From: Streptomyces sp. NBC_01275
GTDB lineage: Bacteria; Actinomycetota; Actinomycetes; Streptomycetales; Streptomycetaceae
NCBI RefSeq assembly: GCF_026340655.1
Contig: NZ_JAPEOZ010000001.1
Location: forward strand, 4,216,001-4,280,000
Reading direction: 5' to 3'
DNA length: 64,000 nucleotides
Within the stretch, counting starts at the first letter, position 1. The number at the start of each line of letters is the position of its first letter. This document shows positions 58,553 through 64,000 of this stretch, one piece after another. The notes under the pieces were generated by a model. The model was given only the letters and a program-made list of their open reading frames with translations, did no database searches and had not been told where the DNA came from. The translations under genes were made by a program, and so were the position numbers.

Positions 58553-59794
58553 ATGGAAGACTCCTCGCCGAACCTCGCCGACCGCCCCGTGTACGTCATC
58601 GGCGGCGGCCCCGGCGGCCTCGCCGCCGCGTACGCGCTGCGGGCCCAGGGCATTCGCGCCGTCGTCGTGGAGAAGGCCGACGAGGTCGGTGCGTCCTGGC
58701 GGCGGCACTACGACCGGCTGCACCTGCACACCACCCGGCGGCTCTCGGCCCTGCCCGGGCTGCCGATGCCGCGTCGGTTCGGGCGATGGGCGGCGCGGGC
58801 CGACGTGGTGCGGTACCTGGAGAAGTACGCCGAGGTCCACGAGCTGGAGATCGTCACCGGCGTCGAGGTCTCCCGCATCGACCGCACCCCGGACGGCACC
58901 GGCTGGCTGCTGCACGCCAGCGGCGGCCGTGAGCTGACCGGCTCGGCGGTCGTCGTCGCCACCGGCTACAACCACACCCCGCTCCTGCCGGACTGGCCCG
59001 GCCGCGACACGTTCACCGGTGAGCTGGCGCACGCCAGCGTCTACCGCAACGGCGAGCCCTACGCCGGCCGGGACGTCCTCGTCGTCGGCGCCGGCAACAC
59101 CGGCGCGGAGATAGCCGTGGACCTGGTGGAGAACGGGGCGTCCCGGGTGCGACTGGCCGTGCGCACCGCCCCGCACATCGTGCGCCGCTCGACCGCGGGC
59201 TGGGCCGCCCAGTACACGGCCGTCCTCATACGACGGCTGCCCGTCCCCCTCGTCGACCGGCTCGCGCGGCCGATGGCGAAGCTGAGCGTGCCGGACCTGT
59301 CGGCGCACGGGCTGCCGCGCCCCGAGACCGGTCTCTACTCCCGCGTCAAGGAAGGCGCCATTCCGGTGCAGGACGTCGGTCTGATCGACGCCGTGCGCAA
59401 GGGGCGGGTGGAGGTCGTGGCCGCCGTGGAGAGCTTCGAGGCGGCCGACGAGGACAGCGGCGACGGCAGCGCCGCGGACGGCGACAAGGCCGCAAGCGGG
59501 GACGGCGACAAGGCCGACGGCAAGACCGGAAGCAAGGTCGTGCTCGCCGACGGCAGCCGGATCTCGCCGGACTCGATCGTCGCCGCCACCGGATACGTCC
59601 GCGCCCTGGAGGGCCTGGTCGGCCACCTCGGCGTGCTCGACGAACGAGGCAGACCCGTGGCCCACGGCGCCCGCACCCCGAAGAACGCGCCCGGCCTGTA
59701 CTTCACCGGCTTCACGACCCCCATCAGCGGCACGCTCCGCGAGCTGGGGATCGACGCGGAGAAGATCGCGAAGGCCGTCCGCAAGAAGGTGTAG
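58553..59794 (+). CDS. Class B flavin monooxygenase (FMO-like, FAD/NADPH)
   Basis: The product has 413 residues from the ATG at 58553; an in-frame GTG lies at 58535 and neither has a strong ribosome site. The FAD motif VIGGGPGGLAAAYALR, the FMO signature FTGELAHASVY (FxGxxxHxxxY), the NADP motif VVGAGNTGAEIA and ATGY near the end are all present. An acidic/Lys insertion (DEDSGDGSAADGDKAASGDG, residues ~302-330) interrupts a C-terminal loop. It would oxygenate a nucleophilic or carbonyl substrate; none is predictable. Confidence 0.93.
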   Translation: MEDSSPNLADRPVYVIGGGPGGLAAAYALRAQGIRAVVVEKADEVGASWRRHYDRLHLHTTRRLSALPGLPMPRRFGRWAARADVVRYLEKYAEVHELEIVTGVEVSRIDRTPDGTGWLLHASGGRELTGSAVVVATGYNHTPLLPDWPGRDTFTGELAHASVYRNGEPYAGRDVLVVGAGNTGAEIAVDLVENGASRVRLAVRTAPHIVRRSTAGWAAQYTAVLIRRLPVPLVDRLARPMAKLSVPDLSAHGLPRPETGLYSRVKEGAIPVQDVGLIDAVRKGRVEVVAAVESFEAADEDSGDGSAADGDKAASGDGDKADGKTGSKVVLADGSRISPDSIVAATGYVRALEGLVGHLGVLDERGRPVAHGARTPKNAPGLYFTGFTTPISGTLRELGIDAEKIAKAVRKKV

Positions 59795-60047
59795 GCAACC
59801 GGTTCTGCCGCGAAGCCGCCGACTCAGCGGTCCTCAGCGGTCCTCAGCGGTAATCCTGGACGGCCACCTGGACGGCCACCCGCGAAACCGCCCCCGAGCG
59901 ACAGCGGACACGCCCAACTCCCCCACGCTTCCCTCCTGTTACTCCTGCGCCAGATGCGACAAGAGCGTTGTCCCGTGCCCCGCACGGAGCCAGAATGTGA
60001 GCCCTGTTCACCTTTCCAGCTCCGCCCCCGCTCTACGGAGGACGCAC
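59795..60047. other. Intergenic region with short tandem repeats
   Basis: No gene. TCAGCGGTCC is repeated nearly three times (59824-59850), then GGACGGCCACC twice (59858-59880). The amine oxidase ribosome site GGAGGA is at 60037-60042. Confidence 0.6.
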
Positions 60048-61553
60048 GTGGCAAGTGAAAGACAGCTGTCTCCCGCCCTTTCCCGCCGTTCCCTGCTCGG
60101 CCGCACGGCCGCCGTGGCCGCCGGCGCGACCGCCCTCACCGCGACCGCCGCCGCCACCGCCTCCGCGGCCACCGCCCGCGAGGTGGACGTCGCGATCGTC
60201 GGCGGCGGCCTCGCCGGACTCACCGCGGCCCGCGATCTGGTCGCCGCCGGGAAAACGGTTGTCGTCCTGGAGGCCCGGGACCGCGTCGGCGGCCGGGTCG
60301 TCAACCTGTCCCTGCCCGGCGGCGGAGTCACCGAGGGCGGCGGCGAGTTCATCGGCCCCACCCAGGACCGCATCAAGGCGCTCGCCGACTCCCTCGGCGT
60401 GGCGACCTTCGCCACCTACAACACCGGCAAGAACCTCCTCTACAAGGACGGCAAGAAGACCCCGTACGCCACCGACGGACTGCTCGGCTCCGTCCCGCCG
60501 ATCGACGTGGCGGGCCTCGCCAACGCGGCGATCGTGCAGTCCTCGCTGGACGACATGGCCAAGCAGGTGCCGGTCGACGCGCCCTGGACCGCGGCCAAGG
60601 CCGCCGAATGGGACAAGCAGACCTTCGAGAGCTGGCTGAACGCCAACGCGGTGGTCCCGTCGGCGAAGTTCCTCCTGGACGTGGCCTGTACGTCGATCTT
60701 CTCGGCCGAACCCCGCGAGCTCTCCCTCCTGTTCGTCCTCTTCTACATCGCCGCCGCCGGCAACGAGTCCACCGTCGGCACCCTGGAACGCCTCACCGAG
60801 ACGGCGAACGGCGCCCAGGAGTCCCGTTTCGTCGGCGGCTCCCAGCAGGTGCCGATCAAGCTGGCCGCCACCCTCGGCGACCGGGTGGTGCTGAGCGCCC
60901 CGGTGCGCACGATCACCCAGTCCGGCGGCAAGTACGTCGTGACGGCCGACGGCATCACCGTCACGGCCAAGAAGGTCGTCGTCGCCGTACCCCCGCCCCT
61001 CGCCGCCCGCATCTCGTACGACCCCCTGCTGCCGGCCGGCCGCGACCAGCTCACCCAGCGTCTGCCGATGGCCTCGGTCGGCAAGGCGATCGCCGTCTAC
61101 GACACCCCCTTCTGGCGTGCCGACGGCCTCAACGGCCAGGTCGTCAGCGACACCGGCGTGGTCAGCTCCACCTTCGACAACTCCCCGCCCGACACCGCCT
61201 ACGGCGCGCTGATGGGCTTCATCGAGGCCGACGAGATGCGGGCGCTGGACGCGGCGAGCGAGGCGGAGGTCAAGGCGGCCGTACTGAAGGACTACGTGAC
61301 CTACTTCGGCGAGAAAGCCGCCTCCCCTTCCGCGTTCGTCCTGCAACGCTGGAACAACGAGGCCTACACCCGCGGCGGCCCCGTCTCCATCGCCGCGCCC
61401 GGCGTCCTGACCCAGTACGGGGCGGCCCTGCGCAAGCCGGTGGGCGGCATCCACTGGGCGGGCACGGAGACCTCCGTCCACTGGATGGGGTTCATGGACG
61501 GAGCGGTGCGGTCGGGCGAGCGGGTGGCGAAGGAGGTGCTGGCGGCGCTGTAG
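60048..61553 (+). CDS. Secreted flavin monoamine oxidase
   Basis: The product has 501 residues from the GTG at 60048, six bases after GGAGGA. A Tat signal is seen (SRRSLLGRTAAVAAGAT, cleavage near ASA), consistent with export of a folded flavoprotein. FAD motifs: DVAIVGGGLAGLTAARDL, EARDRVGGRV, and C-terminal GIHWAGTETSVHWMGFMDGA. The family oxidises amines to aldehydes with H2O2 production. A companion aldehyde dehydrogenase is not adjacent. Confidence 0.94.
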   Translation: MASERQLSPALSRRSLLGRTAAVAAGATALTATAAATASAATAREVDVAIVGGGLAGLTAARDLVAAGKTVVVLEARDRVGGRVVNLSLPGGGVTEGGGEFIGPTQDRIKALADSLGVATFATYNTGKNLLYKDGKKTPYATDGLLGSVPPIDVAGLANAAIVQSSLDDMAKQVPVDAPWTAAKAAEWDKQTFESWLNANAVVPSAKFLLDVACTSIFSAEPRELSLLFVLFYIAAAGNESTVGTLERLTETANGAQESRFVGGSQQVPIKLAATLGDRVVLSAPVRTITQSGGKYVVTADGITVTAKKVVVAVPPPLAARISYDPLLPAGRDQLTQRLPMASVGKAIAVYDTPFWRADGLNGQVVSDTGVVSSTFDNSPPDTAYGALMGFIEADEMRALDAASEAEVKAAVLKDYVTYFGEKAASPSAFVLQRWNNEAYTRGGPVSIAAPGVLTQYGAALRKPVGGIHWAGTETSVHWMGFMDGAVRSGERVAKEVLAAL

Positions 61554-61604
61554 GGCCCGCGAGCCGGTTCGCGTGGTCCGCTCCTTTCTGTGTGCACGCC
61601 CATT

Positions 61605-61621
61605 CCTGACATCCCGTCAGT
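61605..61621. promoter_or_regulatory. Operator 9a before the acyl-CoA synthetase
   Basis: CCTGACA-TCC-CGTCAGT, 11 of 14 half-site positions match. Paired with 9b, centres 24 bp apart. Confidence 0.65.
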
Positions 61622-61628
61622 TCTGTAA

Positions 61629-61645
61629 TCTGACAGTACGTCAGT
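61629..61645. promoter_or_regulatory. Operator 9b before the acyl-CoA synthetase
   Basis: TCTGACA-GTA-CGTCAGT, 12 of 14 half-site positions match, 56 bases before the ATG at 61702. Confidence 0.72.
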
Positions 61646-61701
61646 TACTTGGCCGTCACATTGGCAGTCACCTCGGCAGTCACTCAGGAGCGGGCGGACC
61701 G

Positions 61702-63927
61702 ATGCTTGGATCAACCCACGGCACCCTCACCACCGACGCCCGCCGGGCCCGGGTCATCGCCTGCGGCGAGCAGCCCGGGCCCGCCGTCCACGGCCGGCCG
61801 GCCGAGGCGGACGACCTGGACGTCAGCGGCCGCCCACTGTATTCGGCCGTCCCCGACCTGGACCGGTTCTTCCGGCCCGAGTCGGTCGCGGTCGTCGGCG
61901 CCTCGGACGCCGAAGGACGCCCGAACACCGGTGTCACCCGTCAACTGGTGGGCTGGGCCCAGCGGGTGGGGGCGCGGCTGCATCCCGTGCACCCCACCCG
62001 CGACTCCGTCTTCGGCATCCCCTGCTCGCCGTCCGTCGCGGAGCTGCCCGAACAGGTCGATCTGGCCGTGCTGTTGGTCGCCGACCCGCTGCCCGTGATC
62101 GAGCAACTCGCCGAGACGAAGGTGAAGTTCGCGGTCGCCTTCGCCTCCGGCTTCGCGGAGACCGGCGAGGCGGGCGCGGCGGCCCAGGCCCGCCTCGCGA
62201 CGGCCGTCGAACGCTCGGGGCTGCGCCTGCTCGGCCCCAACACCAACCTCAACGCCTTCGAGCACTTCCGCGACGACCTCGAGGGGCCGTCGATCGCCCT
62301 GATCACCCAGTCCGGCCACCAGGGCCGCCCCGTCTTCGCCCTCCAGGAGCTCGGCATCCGCCTCTCGCACTGGGCGCCGACCGGCAACGAGGCCGACCTG
62401 GAGACCGCCGACTTCCTCTCCTACTTCGCCGAGCGCCCGGAGGTCGGCGCGATCGCCTGCTACGTGGAGGGCCTGAAGGACGGCCGGTCCTTCCTGCTCG
62501 CCGCCGACCGGGCGGCCCGGCGCGGGGTGCCCGTCGTCGCGGTCAAGGTGGGCCGCACCGAGACCGGCGCCCGCACCGCCGCCTCCCACACCGGCAAGCT
62601 GACCGGTTCGGACGAGGTCGTCGACGCGGCGATGCGCCAGTACGGCGTGATCCGCGTCGACGGTCTCGACGAACTCCAGGACACCGCGGCCCTGTTGGCC
62701 CGCGCCCGCCCGCCGCAGGCCGACGGGGTCGTCGTCTACTCCATCTCGGGCGGCACCGGCGCGCACGTCGCCGACCTGGCGACGGCGGCGGGCCTCAGCC
62801 TGCCGACCCTGTCCGCCGCCCGGCAGGCCGAGCTGCACCAGTGGATCCCCGAGTACCTGAACGTGGCCAACCCGGTCGACAACGGCGGGCACCCGGTCGG
62901 CGACTGGCGCGGCCGGAAGATCATCGACGCGATCCTGGACGACCCCGAGGTGGGCGTCCTGATCTGCCCGATCACCGGCCCCTTCCCGCCGTTGAGCGAC
63001 CGCCTCGTGCGGGACCTGGTGGACGCGGCCGAGCGGACGGACAAGCTGGTGTGCGTGGTGTGGGGCTCACCGGTGGGCACCGAGCCCGCCTACCGCGAGG
63101 TCCTCCTCGGCTCCTCCCGGGTGGCGACCTTCCGCACGGTCTCGGGCTGTCTGACGGCCGTCCGCGCCCACCTCGACCACCACCGTTTCGTACGCGGCTA
63201 CCGCTCCCCTTTCGACGAGGCCCCCCGCACCCTCTCCCCCTCCTACCGCAAGGCGCGGATGCTGATGCGCCCCGGACAGCAACTGAGCGAACACGCCGGG
63301 AAACAGCTGCTGCGGGCGTACGGCATCCGGGTCCCGCGTGAGCAGCTGGTGACCAGCGCGGCGGCGTCCGTGCGGGCGGCGGGGCTGGTGGGCTACCCGG
63401 TGGTGATGAAGGCGTCCGGCGCGCAGATCGCCCACAAGACCGAGCTGGGCCTGGTGAAGATCGGCCTGACCTCGGCCAGCCAGGTCCGGGACGCCTACCG
63501 CGAGTTGACGGACATCGCCCGTTACGAGGGCGTCGCGCTGGACGGCGTCCTGGTGTGCCAGATGGTCGAGCGGGGCGTGGAGATGGTCGTCGGCGTCACC
63601 CACGACGACCTGTTCGGGCCGACGGTGACGGTGGGTCTCGGCGGGGTGCTGGTGGAGGTGCTGCGGGACGTCGCCGTACGCGTGCCCCCCTTCGGCGAGG
63701 ACCAGGCCCGCGCCATGCTCGCCGAACTGCGCGGCCGCGCCCTGCTGGACGGCGTCCGCGGCCGCCCCCCGGCCGACCTGGACGGCCTCGTCGAGGTGAT
63801 CCTGCGCGTCCAGCGCATGGCCCTGGAGCTCGGCGACGACCTCGCGGAGCTGGACATCAACCCGCTGGTGGTGCTGGAGCAGGGACAGGGGGCGGTGGCC
63901 CTGGACGCGTTGGCGGTGTGCCGGTGA
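61702..63927 (+). CDS. Acetate--CoA ligase-family acyl-CoA synthetase (ADP-forming type fusion)
   Basis: The product has 741 residues from the ATG at 61702. Domains: a CoA-binding Rossmann fold (FFRPESVAVVGASDAEGRPN), succinyl-CoA-synthetase-like middle domains (TQSGHQGRPVFALQELGI, and ASHTGKLTGSDEVVD with the His region), then a C-terminal ATP-grasp domain (GYPVVMKASGAQIAHKTELG, ELDINPLVVL). This alpha-beta fused form of NDP-forming acyl-CoA synthetase is common in actinobacterial catabolic clusters. Two operators precede it, and another gene follows directly, so it probably leads an operon extending past the window. Confidence 0.93.
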   Translation: MLGSTHGTLTTDARRARVIACGEQPGPAVHGRPAEADDLDVSGRPLYSAVPDLDRFFRPESVAVVGASDAEGRPNTGVTRQLVGWAQRVGARLHPVHPTRDSVFGIPCSPSVAELPEQVDLAVLLVADPLPVIEQLAETKVKFAVAFASGFAETGEAGAAAQARLATAVERSGLRLLGPNTNLNAFEHFRDDLEGPSIALITQSGHQGRPVFALQELGIRLSHWAPTGNEADLETADFLSYFAERPEVGAIACYVEGLKDGRSFLLAADRAARRGVPVVAVKVGRTETGARTAASHTGKLTGSDEVVDAAMRQYGVIRVDGLDELQDTAALLARARPPQADGVVVYSISGGTGAHVADLATAAGLSLPTLSAARQAELHQWIPEYLNVANPVDNGGHPVGDWRGRKIIDAILDDPEVGVLICPITGPFPPLSDRLVRDLVDAAERTDKLVCVVWGSPVGTEPAYREVLLGSSRVATFRTVSGCLTAVRAHLDHHRFVRGYRSPFDEAPRTLSPSYRKARMLMRPGQQLSEHAGKQLLRAYGIRVPREQLVTSAAASVRAAGLVGYPVVMKASGAQIAHKTELGLVKIGLTSASQVRDAYRELTDIARYEGVALDGVLVCQMVERGVEMVVGVTHDDLFGPTVTVGLGGVLVEVLRDVAVRVPPFGEDQARAMLAELRGRALLDGVRGRPPADLDGLVEVILRVQRMALELGDDLAELDINPLVVLEQGQGAVALDALAVCR

Positions 63928-63971
63928 CGAGCGCTTCACCCGGCCGGCCCGACTCAGAACGGAGCACGACC

Positions 63972-64000
63972 ATGCCCGAGCCGTGGATACGCCACCGGAC
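63972..64000 (+). CDS. Start of a further gene, cut by the window end
   Basis: An ATG at 63972, with GGAG eleven bases upstream, opens a frame reading PEPWIRHR to the window end. It follows the synthetase by 44 bases. Too short to identify; it is probably in the same operon. Confidence 0.5.

Overview
The window is about 72% G+C by eye, densely packed on both strands, rich in GTG starts and 4-base GTGA gene overlaps, and carries Actinobacteria-only families (FbiC, DUF397/XRE pairs, F420 enzymes, SARP regulators). It reads as a chromosomal segment of a Streptomyces. The strongest anchor is the global antibiotic-regulation locus: afsR (30323-33307), afsS (33512-33721), afsK (39370-41754) and a kbpA-like gene (41992-42738). 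These names rest on protein architecture and on gene order remembered from S. coelicolor; no search was run. No tRNA, rRNA, CRISPR array, insertion sequence or complete prophage was recognised.

Layout. 1-13.7 kb: a 5'-truncated D-Ala-D-Ala carboxypeptidase, a polytopic membrane protein, a divergent unknown/SDR pair, a Na+/solute symporter, an ADP-ribosylglycohydrolase-like and an L,D-transpeptidase-like protein that both lack catalytic residues, FbiC (F420 chromophore synthesis) and an F420-dependent oxidoreductase. 13.7-16.0 kb: a nearly gene-free stretch built around a ~290 bp inverted repeat. 16.0-17.7 kb and 52.2-54.0 kb: two modules made of an ATPase-fold regulator, an XRE regulator and a DUF397 protein. 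19.9-30.0 kb: catabolic operons interrupted by two tandem secreted paralogs and a LuxR regulator. 30.3-43.5 kb: the afs locus with an acyl-CoA ligase/thiolase/DUF35/hydratase cassette lying between afsS and afsK. 43.6-52.1 kb: Lrp and TetR regulators, acyl-CoA dehydrogenase, a second thiolase-like gene, an expansin-like protein, PdxH, an SDR and a kinase-like protein. 54-64 kb: acetyltransferases, a DoxX/DUF35 operon, a secreted esterase-like protein, two flavoenzymes and an acyl-CoA synthetase.

The main discovery candidate is a dispersed regulon. A 17-bp palindrome, consensus TCTGACG-N3-CGTCAGA, occurs eleven times, plus one degenerate copy. Every copy lies at a promoter of a gene for CoA-dependent or oxidative catabolism: SDRs, LLM oxidoreductases, amidohydrolases, aldehyde dehydrogenase, FadD3-like ligase, two thiolase-like proteins with two DUF35 partners, enoyl-CoA hydratase, acyl-CoA dehydrogenase, DoxX and an ATP-grasp acyl-CoA synthetase. 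The five GTGA overlaps found inside these operons suggest tight translational coupling. The set resembles parts of actinobacterial steroid or branched-substrate degradation, but the motif is not the KstR or KstR2 motif I know. The TetR gene at 42861-43508 has a degenerate copy over its own start codon and is the best candidate regulator.

A second candidate is at afsS. The protein has four LENHAGS repeats, and a fifth ENHAG followed by a stop lies just beyond a strong hairpin in another frame. Direct repeats with 11-bp spacing precede both afsR and afsS.
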